Positions 1 through 5,687 of a stretch of DNA of 5,687 nt are shown here, piece after piece. The notes under the pieces were generated by a model. That model ran no database searches, had not been told where the DNA came from, and saw only the letters and a list, made by a program, of their open reading frames with translations. This DNA is from an uncultured Pseudomonadota bacterium (GTDB taxonomy: Bacteria; Pseudomonadota; Gammaproteobacteria; Burkholderiales; Thiobacillaceae), in contig CAIXFP010000769.1 of the NCBI GenBank assembly GCA_903918705.1, positions 1-5,687 of the forward strand, in the 5' to 3' direction. A program made the position numbers and the translations under genes. Positions within the stretch are counted from its first letter, which is position 1; each line of letters begins with the position of its first letter.

Positions 1-1
1 C

Positions 2-1279
2 GCTCTTCACCCCGCCTACGCGCTCCATTTCTTCGCCCTGCATGGAGTGGGCAGTTTCCTGGTGCTGGGCGCCGTGGTGCTGGCCATCACCGGCGCCGAA
101 GCCCTCTATGCCGACATGGGCCATTTCGGCCGGCGGCCCATCCAGTGGGTCTGGTTCGGCTATGTCCTGCCTGCCCTGTTGCTCAACTACTTCGGCCAGG
201 GCGCCTTGTTGCTGGTGCATCCGGCGGCGCTGAAAAATCCGTTCTACCTGCTCGCTCCGGCCTGGGCCCTCTATCCCATGATCGCCCTGTCGGCGGCGGC
301 CACCGTGATTGCCTCCCAGGCGGTCATCTCCGGCGCCTTCTCCCTGACCCGCCAGGTCATCCAGATGGGTTATGCGCCGCGCCTCTTGATCCGCCACACC
401 TCGGCGGTGGAATCGGGGCAGATCTACATTCCCTTCGTGAACTGGGCCTTGATGATCGGCGTCGCCCTGCTGGTGGTCAGTTTCCGCAACGCCGACAGCC
501 TGGCCTCCGCCTATGGCATCGCCGTCACCGGCACCTTCGCCATCAGCACGGTGCTGATGGTCATGGTCATGCGCGTGCGCTGGAACCTGGGGCTGGGCGT
601 GGCCCTGGTGGGCCTGCTGATCTTCCTCAGCATCGATCTCGCCTTCTTTGCCGCCAATGCGGTCAAGATTCCTGATGGCGGCTGGTTCCCGCTGGCGGTG
701 GCCATGGTGATCTTTACCCTGCTGGTGACCTGGAAGCGCGGCCGCGAGATGGTCCTGCAGCGCCTGCGCGAAACATCCCTGCCGCTGGCGCCCTTCGTGG
801 CCGACCTGCTGGCCTACCCGCCCATTCGGGTACCCGGCACCTCGGTGTTCATGACCGCCGACGCCAAGGGAGTGCCCTCCGCCCTGCTGCACAATCTCAA
901 GCACAACAAGGTGCTGCACGAGCGGGTGGTGATCCTCAACGTGCGCTATGCCGAAATTCCCTATGTGCCCGCCGATGGCCGTCTGACCATGGAAAAGCTG
1001 TCCGACAGTTTCTATCACGTGGTCATCCGTTACGGCTTCATGGACAACATCGACATCCCCCAGGCCCTGGCCGCCTGTCCCTGCGGCATGGATTTCGACC
1101 TGATGGACACCACCTTCTTCTTCAGCCGGGAAAACCTGATACCCAACAGCGGCAAGGGCATGGCGCTGTGGCGCGAATATCTGTTCGTCGCCATGGCGCG
1201 CAACGCCGCCAGCCCCATGACCTTCTTCCGCATTCCCGCCAACCGGGTGGTGGAACTCGGCACACAACTCGAAATTTGA
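2..1279 (+). CDS. kup: Kup-family low-affinity K+ transporter (5' partial)
   Basis: This is an inner-membrane potassium transporter of the Kup/HAK/KT family, which takes up K+ probably by H+ symport. The frame is open from base 2 with no true start in the window, and 425 residues are visible. E. coli Kup has about 622, so roughly the first 200 residues (the first several membrane helices) lie upstream. Hallmarks seen in order are GAEALYADMGHFGRRPI (about residues 32-48), LNYFGQGALLL, TVIASQAVISGAFSLTRQ, ESGQIYIPFVNW and AYGIAVTGT. The C-terminal soluble domain contains RVPGTSVFM, LLHNLKHNKVLHERV and FFFSRENLI, and ends in NRVVELGTQLEI, nearly the same as the E. coli C-terminus. About seven hydrophobic segments precede the soluble domain at about residue 260. 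The GTG at 47 is internal and not the start. The reading frame is intact. The next gene starts 53 bases downstream on the same strand, with no clear terminator between. The family assignment is very secure. Confidence 0.96.
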   Translation, partial: ALHPAYALHFFALHGVGSFLVLGAVVLAITGAEALYADMGHFGRRPIQWVWFGYVLPALLLNYFGQGALLLVHPAALKNPFYLLAPAWALYPMIALSAAATVIASQAVISGAFSLTRQVIQMGYAPRLLIRHTSAVESGQIYIPFVNWALMIGVALLVVSFRNADSLASAYGIAVTGTFAISTVLMVMVMRVRWNLGLGVALVGLLIFLSIDLAFFAANAVKIPDGGWFPLAVAMVIFTLLVTWKRGREMVLQRLRETSLPLAPFVADLLAYPPIRVPGTSVFMTADAKGVPSALLHNLKHNKVLHERVVILNVRYAEIPYVPADGRLTMEKLSDSFYHVVIRYGFMDNIDIPQALAACPCGMDFDLMDTTFFFSRENLIPNSGKGMALWREYLFVAMARNAASPMTFFRIPANRVVELGTQLEI

Positions 1280-1332
1280 GCCCCGCGCGGGTCGGCGATT
1301 TCCCGGCCTAACGACCCTGGCATTTCCATTTC

Positions 1333-2235
1333 ATGACACCCCGCATCGGCATAGACCTTGGCGGCACGAAAATAGAAATTGCCGCCTTCGCCGCGGACGG
1401 CGGCGAATTGCCGCGCCGCCGTGTTCCCACCCCGCGGGGAGATTACGCTGCCACCCTCGACGCGGTGGTCGGCCTGGTGGCCTGGGCGGAAGGCGAGATG
1501 GCCGCGCAAGCCAGTGTCGGCATCGGCATGCCCGGTGCCGAATCGCGCGTCACCGGCCTGATCAAAAACGCCAATTCCACCTGTCTGATCGGTCGGCCCT
1601 TGCGCCGCGATCTGGAAGATCGCCTGGGTCGAAAAATCCGCATGGCCAACGATGCCAACTGTTTCGCCCTGTCGGAAGCGGTGGATGGCGCGGCGGCGGG
1701 GGCCGAAGTGGTGTTCGGGGTCATCCTCGGCACCGGTTGCGGCGCCGGGGTGGTGGTGCGCGGCCAGGTGCTCACCGGGGCCAATGCCATCGCCGGCGAA
1801 TGGGGCCACAACCCCCTGCCCTGGCCGCGCGACGACGAGCGCCCCGGCCCGGCCTGTTATTGCGGCAAACACGGCTGCATCGAAACCTGGCTGTCTGGCC
1901 CCGGACTGGCCGGGGATCTCCTGGCGCATAGCGGGCTGCGCCTGGATGCCGCGGACATCGGCGCCGCCGGCAAGGGGGATGCCGCATGCGAGGCGGCCCT
2001 GACACGCTACGAAGACCGCCTGGCACGGGGTCTGGCTCACGTCATCAACCTTCTCGACCCCGATGTCATCGTCCTCGGCGGAGGCCTTTCCCATATCGCC
2101 CGGATCTACGACAACGTGCCCCGCCTCTGGGGCCGCCACGTGTTCTCGGACCAGGTGGCGACACGACTGCTGCCGCCCGTGCATGGAGACTCCAGCGGTG
2201 TGCGCGGCGCGGCGTGGTTATGGGGAAAATGGTAA
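1333..2235 (+). CDS. mak: ROK-family sugar kinase, probable fructokinase (Mak-like)
   Basis: This is a cytoplasmic ATP-dependent hexokinase of the ROK family. It has 300 residues, against about 302 in E. coli Mak, which phosphorylates fructose and some other hexoses at the 6 position. An N-terminal phosphate-binding loop IGIDLGGTK lies at residues 5-13. KNANSTCLIGRPL lies at 78-90, and the catalytic-base motif ANDANC has Asp107. The ROK signature GTGCGAGV...AGEWGHNPLP spans about 133-163, including Glu156 and His159. The zinc motif CYCGKHGCIE has Cys175, Cys177 and Cys182. The C-terminal adenosine-site region holds DPDVIVLGGGLS (242-253) and HGDSSGVRGAAWLW (284-297). Identity to Mak looks high along the whole length, including the segment NDANC..SEAVDGAAAGA. 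NagK (N-acetylglucosamine kinase) is the main alternative, because ROK substrate choice cannot be read safely from sequence. The ATG at 1333 has no good Shine-Dalgarno sequence, but it places the ATP loop where the family expects it. The product has no obvious link to its neighbours. Confidence 0.93.
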   Translation: MTPRIGIDLGGTKIEIAAFAADGGELPRRRVPTPRGDYAATLDAVVGLVAWAEGEMAAQASVGIGMPGAESRVTGLIKNANSTCLIGRPLRRDLEDRLGRKIRMANDANCFALSEAVDGAAAGAEVVFGVILGTGCGAGVVVRGQVLTGANAIAGEWGHNPLPWPRDDERPGPACYCGKHGCIETWLSGPGLAGDLLAHSGLRLDAADIGAAGKGDAACEAALTRYEDRLARGLAHVINLLDPDVIVLGGGLSHIARIYDNVPRLWGRHVFSDQVATRLLPPVHGDSSGVRGAAWLWGKW

Positions 2236-2254
2236 CGACGCGGAACCTGCCAGG

Positions 2255-2298
2255 CTTACCCACTGAAAAAAACTTCATATAAATCAAAACGCTATACA
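2255..2298 (+). promoter_or_regulatory. AT-rich candidate promoter region for the cyclase operon
   Basis: The gap between the kinase and the cyclase contains a strikingly AT-rich island (about 2265-2300) in otherwise GC-rich DNA. It starts with a run of seven A's at 2266-2272. Two -10-like hexamers are visible: TATAAA at 2278-2283 and TATACA at 2293-2298. The first has a weak -35-like CTTACC at 2255-2260 with a 17-base spacer. The second has no convincing -35 box. The location fits a promoter for the downstream three genes. The exact boxes are uncertain, and no activator site was recognised. Confidence 0.35.
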
Positions 2299-2305
2299 TC
2301 TTGCG

Positions 2306-2318
2306 CGGCACATTGCCG
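2306..2318 (+). repeat. Small inverted repeat, possible operator
   Basis: CGGCA and TGCCG flank a 3-base centre (CAT), giving a perfect 5-bp inverted repeat just downstream of the candidate -10 boxes. It could be a protein-binding half-site pair or a tiny RNA hairpin in the leader. A repeat this short can arise by chance in GC-rich DNA, so its function is speculative. Confidence 0.25.
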
Positions 2319-2348
2319 ATCCCTATGGGTTACACTGCGCCGCGTTGT

Positions 2349-2364
2349 CAGGCCGCGTGGCCTG
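2349..2364 (+). repeat. Perfect hairpin in the cyclase leader
   Basis: CAGGCC and GGCCTG pair perfectly around a 4-base loop (GCGT), giving a compact 6-bp GC-rich hairpin 44 bases before the cyclase start codon. No T-run follows, so it is not a standard intrinsic terminator. Further down, TACCC (2381-2385) can pair with GGGTA (2396-2400), which would cover the only G-rich stretch (2395-2398) that could act as a ribosome binding site. These pairings might shape translation of the cyclase. No known riboswitch class was recognised here. Confidence 0.35.
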
Positions 2365-2408
2365 GCCCGGACTAAGGCCATACCCAACACAAGCGGGGTA
2401 CTCAAGCG

Positions 2409-4520
2409 ATGAACTGGTTATTTCCCCATGGCATCAGCCTCAGGAGGGGCGTCACGCTGTCCTTTGGCGCCTTGATCATCCTGATCGTGGTGATCGTCAC
2501 CAGCAGCCTTTACCGGGTCAATTCCCGGCTCACCATCAAGACCGCCCACGACCTGCTCGACATCACCTCGGAAGCCATCCTGTCCGACGTCGCCGCCGGC
2601 CTGTTGCCCATCGCCCGCGCCGTGGACGCCACCGCTACCCTCGGCGGCAGCCGGCCCGAGGCCATGCACCGGCAGGAATATCAGCGCTATCTGTTCCGCC
2701 TGCTGGAATTGAATCCGCAGGTCTACAGCGTCTATGTCGGCTTCGAACAGGACGGCGAGTATTTCCAGTTCATCCGCCTGCCCGACGACATCGAGCATTT
2801 CGGCCCCAATGACGCCAAGCCCCCCGCCGAGGCCGTCTTCGTGCGCCGGGTCATTTTCAAGCGGGGCAACACCCGGGTGGAGCGCTACGAATACCTCTCC
2901 GACCTGGATAACGTGGTCAAGACCGAAGAGATCGCCAGCCGCTACGACCCGCGTCTGCGGCCGTTCTACACGACCGCCTGGAACAAGGACGGCCTGGTCA
3001 CCTCCGACGTATACATCTTCAGCAGTTCCGGCCGCCCCGGCATTTCCATCTCGGCGCCCATGACGGTGGCCGGCAAGCGCTTCGGCGTGGTCGCCGCCGA
3101 CATCGCCCTCGATAACATCGCCCTGTTCCTGTCCAGCCACCAGATCGGCGAGCGTGGTTTCACCATGATCCTGGACGAAAAAGACCGGGTGGTGGCCTAT
3201 CCGGAAATGGACAGGGCGCTACGCATCGACGGCAAGAGCGTGCGCCTTTCCACGGCGGCCGAGCTGGGCAATTCGGCCCTCGACGAGGCCTTGCGCCGCT
3301 ATCGCGCCGGTGAAGGCAGCCGCCTGGCATTCAACGAACCGGCCAGCGGCACCCCTTACCTGGCGTCCCTTCACGCCTTTCCGCCGGCCCTGGGCAAGGA
3401 CTGGATGATCCTCACCCTGGCGCCTCAGGAGGATTTTGTCGGGGAATTGCAGCGCACCAACCGCAACATGCTGGCGCTTTCTGCCGCGCTCCTGGCCTTG
3501 GGACTGGCCCTGGTGGCCTTTTTGTCGCGCTTCCTGACCCAACCCATCGCCGCGGTGATCGCGGAAACGGTCAAGATCAAGGCACTGGATCTCAGGGACG
3601 ATCTCTCCATCCACTCCAGGATTCGCGAAATCCGGCAACTGGTGGATGCCACCCAGGCGATGAAATCCACCATCCGCGCCTTCACCACCTTCGTGCCGCG
3701 CACCCTGGTCCAGCAACTCCTGTCCAGCGGCAGAACCCTGGAAGTGGGGGGACAAAGCCGCTACCTCACCATCATGTTCACCGACATGGACGGTTTTTCG
3801 GTGCTGGCTGAATCGACGCCGACCCGGGAATTGATGAGCCGCGTATCCATCCACCTGGACACTGTCACCCGGGTCATCGACGCCCACCACGGCACCCTGG
3901 ACAAATACATCGGCGACGCGGTCATGGCCTTCTGGGGCGCCCCCATGCCCGACGACGACCACGCTTACCATGCCTGCCTCACCGCCTTGAAGGCGCAACA
4001 GGCCATGAACGCGGTAAACGAGGAATGGGTCCGCGACGGCAAGCTGCCCACATCCTTCCGCATCGGCCTGCACACCGATGCCGTGCTGGTGGGCAACATC
4101 GGCTCGGCGGAACGCCTCTCCTACACCGTCATGGGCGATGGCGTGAACATCGCCGCCCATCTGGAAACCCTCAACAAGACTTATGGCAGCCGCATCTGCG
4201 TGAGCCATTCCGTGTTTCGCGAAGCCGGCGAACGCATGCTGATGCGTCCCCTGGACAACGTCAGCGTGAAGGGGCGGCGTGGCGAACTGATCGTCTACGA
4301 GCTTCTCGCCGCCATCGGCCCCGAGGCGGAGGCGGCAGGCATCGCCGCCACACGGGAGCAGCGCCATCTGGCCGAACTCACGCGCACCGCCTTCGCCGCC
4401 TGGCAGGGAGGCCATCACGCCGAAGCCCTGGCCGGCTATCGCGCGGTGCTCGACGCCTATCCCCTGGACCCGGTGGCCAGACTCTTCATCGATCGCTGTG
4501 AGAAAACCCCGTCGATCTGA
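2409..4520 (+). CDS. Membrane receptor adenylate cyclase: dCache sensor, HAMP, class III cyclase, TPR-like tail
   Basis: A 703-residue inner-membrane protein that probably makes cAMP in response to a periplasmic signal. A first membrane helix (about 16-35) is followed by a periplasmic region of about 310 residues of dCache type. It shows YSVYVGF (106-112), the typical YDPRLRPFY (179-187), then PMTVAGKRFGVVAADIAL (217-234) and a second lobe around GFTMILDEKDRVVAYP (250-265). The second membrane helix (about 353-372) leads into a HAMP-like linker (about 373-427). The class III cyclase domain spans about 450-635. Metal ligands are Asp459 (FTDMDGFS) and Asp503 (DKYIGDAVMAFWG). Lys499 and Thr573 match the adenine-selecting pair of class IIIb enzymes, and Asn580 is the catalytic Asn. 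The following transition-state Arg is replaced by His584 (VNIAAHLE). Residues about 655-697 resemble a TPR helix pair. The ATG at 2409 is the first start after an in-frame stop at 2373. The Shine-Dalgarno sequence is weak (GGGG at 2395-2398). The ligand is unknown. Guanylate cyclase activity is a less likely alternative. Confidence 0.93.
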   Translation: MNWLFPHGISLRRGVTLSFGALIILIVVIVTSSLYRVNSRLTIKTAHDLLDITSEAILSDVAAGLLPIARAVDATATLGGSRPEAMHRQEYQRYLFRLLELNPQVYSVYVGFEQDGEYFQFIRLPDDIEHFGPNDAKPPAEAVFVRRVIFKRGNTRVERYEYLSDLDNVVKTEEIASRYDPRLRPFYTTAWNKDGLVTSDVYIFSSSGRPGISISAPMTVAGKRFGVVAADIALDNIALFLSSHQIGERGFTMILDEKDRVVAYPEMDRALRIDGKSVRLSTAAELGNSALDEALRRYRAGEGSRLAFNEPASGTPYLASLHAFPPALGKDWMILTLAPQEDFVGELQRTNRNMLALSAALLALGLALVAFLSRFLTQPIAAVIAETVKIKALDLRDDLSIHSRIREIRQLVDATQAMKSTIRAFTTFVPRTLVQQLLSSGRTLEVGGQSRYLTIMFTDMDGFSVLAESTPTRELMSRVSIHLDTVTRVIDAHHGTLDKYIGDAVMAFWGAPMPDDDHAYHACLTALKAQQAMNAVNEEWVRDGKLPTSFRIGLHTDAVLVGNIGSAERLSYTVMGDGVNIAAHLETLNKTYGSRICVSHSVFREAGERMLMRPLDNVSVKGRRGELIVYELLAAIGPEAEAAGIAATREQRHLAELTRTAFAAWQGGHHAEALAGYRAVLDAYPLDPVARLFIDRCEKTPSI

Positions 4521-4557
4521 GAGAATCGCCGGCATCCCCCAGAGAAACCAGGCACCC

Positions 4558-5004
4558 ATGCAGGCAACACCCAGGCAGAACCGGCGGCGCGGCGCTTATC
4601 TGGCGCTGTGGGCGTTGGCGTTCGCCTGGCCCACCGCCGCCAGCGAACTGGTGGTGGTGGCCGGACCCCATTGCCCGGTCAACCATTTGAGCCGGGAACA
4701 GGTCGCCGACATCTACCTCGGCCGCATCACCACCCTGCCCAACGGCACCAGCGCCCTGCCCTTGGATCTGCCCACTTCCAGCGAGGAGCGCGAGACGTTC
4801 TACAGCCGGCTAACCGGCAAGAGCGCCGCCCAGATCAAGGCCTACTGGGCCAGAATGTCCTTCACCGGCAAGGGCATACCGCCCAAACAGTTGTCCACCA
4901 GCACCGACATCAAGAGATACGTCAGCAACAGGCCCGGCGCCATCGCCTATGTCGATGGAGACGCCGTGGATGCCAGCGTCAAAGTACTGTGTTCACTTAA
5001 ATAA
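4558..5004 (+). CDS. Small secreted PstS-like substrate-binding domain protein
   Basis: A 148-residue protein with a clear signal peptide. It has a basic start (RQNRRR), a hydrophobic core (about 13-26) and a probable cleavage after PTAAS, residue 29, so the mature protein is about 119 residues. The mature part matches the short phosphate-binding-protein-like family (PBP-like). It has ELVVVAG at the start, then LSREQVADIYLGR (44-56), FYSRLTGKSAAQIKAYWAR (81-99), FTGKGIPPKQL (102-112) and PGAIAYVDGDAVD (126-138). This is far shorter than true PstS (over 300 residues), and no ABC permease or ATPase gene is in the window, so transport through a Pst system is not shown. Two cysteines (Cys39 and Cys145) could form a disulfide in the periplasm. 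The ATG at 4558 was chosen over the in-frame GTG at 4498 because it gives a normal signal peptide. An AGG at 4550-4552 is a modest ribosome binding site. It lies 37 bases after the cyclase and 28 before the porin, probably in one operon. Confidence 0.85.
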   Translation: MQATPRQNRRRGAYLALWALAFAWPTAASELVVVAGPHCPVNHLSREQVADIYLGRITTLPNGTSALPLDLPTSSEERETFYSRLTGKSAAQIKAYWARMSFTGKGIPPKQLSTSTDIKRYVSNRPGAIAYVDGDAVDASVKVLCSLK

Positions 5005-5023
5005 TCGACACTCATAAAAATAC

Positions 5024-5029
5024 GGAGAG
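5024..5029 (+). promoter_or_regulatory. Ribosome binding site of the porin-like gene
   Basis: GGAGAG sits just before the ATG at 5033, with GGAG separated from it by five bases. It is the clearest Shine-Dalgarno sequence in the window and fixes the start of the last gene. The short, AT-rich gap (5005-5032) holds no promoter or terminator that I can support. Confidence 0.7.
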
Positions 5030-5032
5030 ATC

Positions 5033-5687
5033 ATGACCCGAAGCAAATACTGGGCGAGGTGTGCCATGGCCTGTCTCATCGCCGCAAGCGGGGCTCAAGC
5101 CGAGGTGGGCGACAGCGAAGCACATGGCATCGAATTCGACGGTTCCGGCTTTCTCAGCCTGACCGTGGGCAAGATGCTGGGGGGCAGCCGCGTCCGCGCC
5201 GACGCCATGCCCTGCCCCTGTTTCGTCTCCGATTACGCCCAGGCCGGCGTCTACACCGGCTCAAGCAGCCCGCAGTGGAAGCCCGACAGCAAGCTCGGCC
5301 TGCAAGGCACCCTGTCCCTCGCCGACACCCCGATCTCCCTGACAGGCCAGGTGGTGGCGCGCGGCGCCAGGAATGGCGCGATGGATCTGGAATGGCTGTA
5401 CGGCAACTACAAGATCCAGGAAGGCTTGACCCTGCAGGTTGGACGCAAGCGCCTGCCCATGTTCTACAACTCCGATTCCCAGGATGTCGGCTACGCCCTG
5501 CCCTGGACCCATCTGCCACCACAACTCTATGGCTGGGAGGCGGTGAACTACGATGGCGCCAACCTGGCCTGGCACACGCCACTGGAGCATGGCTGGCACC
5601 TGGCCGGCAACCTGCTGGCCGGCGCGGAAACGGTCAAGGACAGCGGCTACTGGCGCATGTACAACGGCATCGACAGCCGTACCGACG
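5033..5687 (+). CDS. Outer-membrane porin-like beta-barrel protein (3' partial)
   Basis: The frame stays open from the ATG at 5033 to the window end, giving 218 visible residues with no stop. A signal peptide is clear: MTRSKYWAR, then a hydrophobic core CAMACLIAASG, and probable cleavage after AQA (residue 23). The mature part looks like a barrel protein, with alternating polar and hydrophobic strands ending in aromatic residues and rich in Gly, Tyr and Trp. Examples are GSGFLSLTVGKMLGG (37-51), DYAQAGVY (67-74), SKLGLQGTLSL, LEWLYGNYKI and LTLQVGRKRLPMFYNSDSQD. A segment PPQLYGWEAVNYDGANLAW resembles porin-like proteins of betaproteobacteria that I remember next to small PBP-like genes. An unusual CPC pair (Cys61 and Cys63) lies in the N-terminal part. 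The likely role is diffusion or channelling of a solute across the outer membrane, substrate unknown. It is the third gene of the probable cyclase operon. Confidence 0.75.
   Translation, partial: MTRSKYWARCAMACLIAASGAQAEVGDSEAHGIEFDGSGFLSLTVGKMLGGSRVRADAMPCPCFVSDYAQAGVYTGSSSPQWKPDSKLGLQGTLSLADTPISLTGQVVARGARNGAMDLEWLYGNYKIQEGLTLQVGRKRLPMFYNSDSQDVGYALPWTHLPPQLYGWEAVNYDGANLAWHTPLEHGWHLAGNLLAGAETVKDSGYWRMYNGIDSRTD

Noticed and set aside
1282..1291. Palindrome CCCGCGCGGG between kup and the sugar kinase, considered as a terminator or operator.
   Set aside because: It has no room for a proper loop and no T-run follows. Such GC palindromes are common by chance in this base composition.
1030..2184. 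A 384-codon open frame on the - strand across the end of kup and most of the sugar kinase.
   Set aside because: It spans two clearly recognised genes on the other strand and shows no domain, so it is a GC-driven shadow frame.
2246..2254. CCTGCCAGG inverted repeat after the kinase stop, nested in GGTAA...TTACC, considered as a terminator.
   Set aside because: The inner repeat has a one-base centre, the outer stem is only 5 bp, and A's, not T's, follow on the + strand.
2301..2408. Possible cyclic-di-GMP or other riboswitch in the leader.
   Set aside because: The conserved core sequences I know for the GEMM classes are absent; only simple hairpins are seen.
2418..3140. A 240-codon open frame on the - strand opposite the dCache region.
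   Set aside because: It has low-complexity Gly, Asp and Val composition and no motif, while the + strand frame carries clear sensor motifs.
2409..4520. Diguanylate cyclase (GGDEF) as the identity of the signalling protein.
   Set aside because: There is no GGDEF-type motif, and the catalytic motifs FTDMDGFS and KYIGDAVMAFWG are those of class III nucleotidyl cyclases.
4498..4557. An upstream in-frame GTG start for the PstS-like gene that would overlap the cyclase end.
   Set aside because: It would place about 20 extra charged residues before the signal peptide; the ATG at 4558 gives a normal signal sequence.
3219..4559. A 446-codon open frame on the - strand opposite the cyclase.
   Set aside because: It lies fully antisense to a well-conserved cyclase. 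Its protein is rich in Gly, His and Val without any recognisable domain, typical of the complement of GC-rich coding DNA.

Overview
The window is a GC-rich, densely coded stretch from a Gram-negative bacterium. It carries five genes, all on the + strand, with short gaps between them. Lineage evidence is indirect. There is a Kup potassium transporter and a sugar kinase that both resemble proteobacterial proteins closely. There is also a membrane cyclase, a small PstS-like periplasmic protein and an outer-membrane porin-like protein with secretion signals. The combination and the style of the last two proteins suggest a betaproteobacterium, perhaps of the Rhodocyclales type. That placement is an inference from remembered families, not a search result.

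Layout: (1) 2-1279 is the 3' two thirds of kup, cut by the window edge. (2) 1333-2235 is a complete ROK-family sugar kinase, very like E. coli Mak (fructokinase). (3) 2236-2408 is the only sizeable non-coding gap. It holds an AT-rich island with promoter-like hexamers and several small inverted repeats. (4) 2409-4520 is a 703-residue membrane receptor with a periplasmic dCache-type sensor, a HAMP-like linker, a class III nucleotidyl cyclase domain and a TPR-like tail. (5) 4558-5004 is a small secreted PstS-like substrate-binding domain protein. (6) 5033 to the window end is the N-terminal part of an outer-membrane porin-like protein.

Kup and the sugar kinase look like housekeeping genes: potassium uptake and entry of free hexose into metabolism. 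The last three genes are separated by only 37 and 28 bases and probably form one operon, transcribed from the AT-rich gap. Together they place a barrel in the outer membrane, a small ligand-binding protein in the periplasm and a sensor cyclase in the inner membrane. A working hypothesis is that they form a linked uptake or sensing route for a small ligand, possibly an oxyanion, that ends in cAMP production. Only the gene order and protein types are seen; the functional link is inferred.

The most notable molecular detail is in the cyclase. The metal-binding aspartates, adenine-selecting Lys/Thr and catalytic Asn are all present, but the usual transition-state arginine is a histidine (His584). 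No RNA genes, insertion sequences, CRISPR arrays or clear intrinsic terminators were seen.
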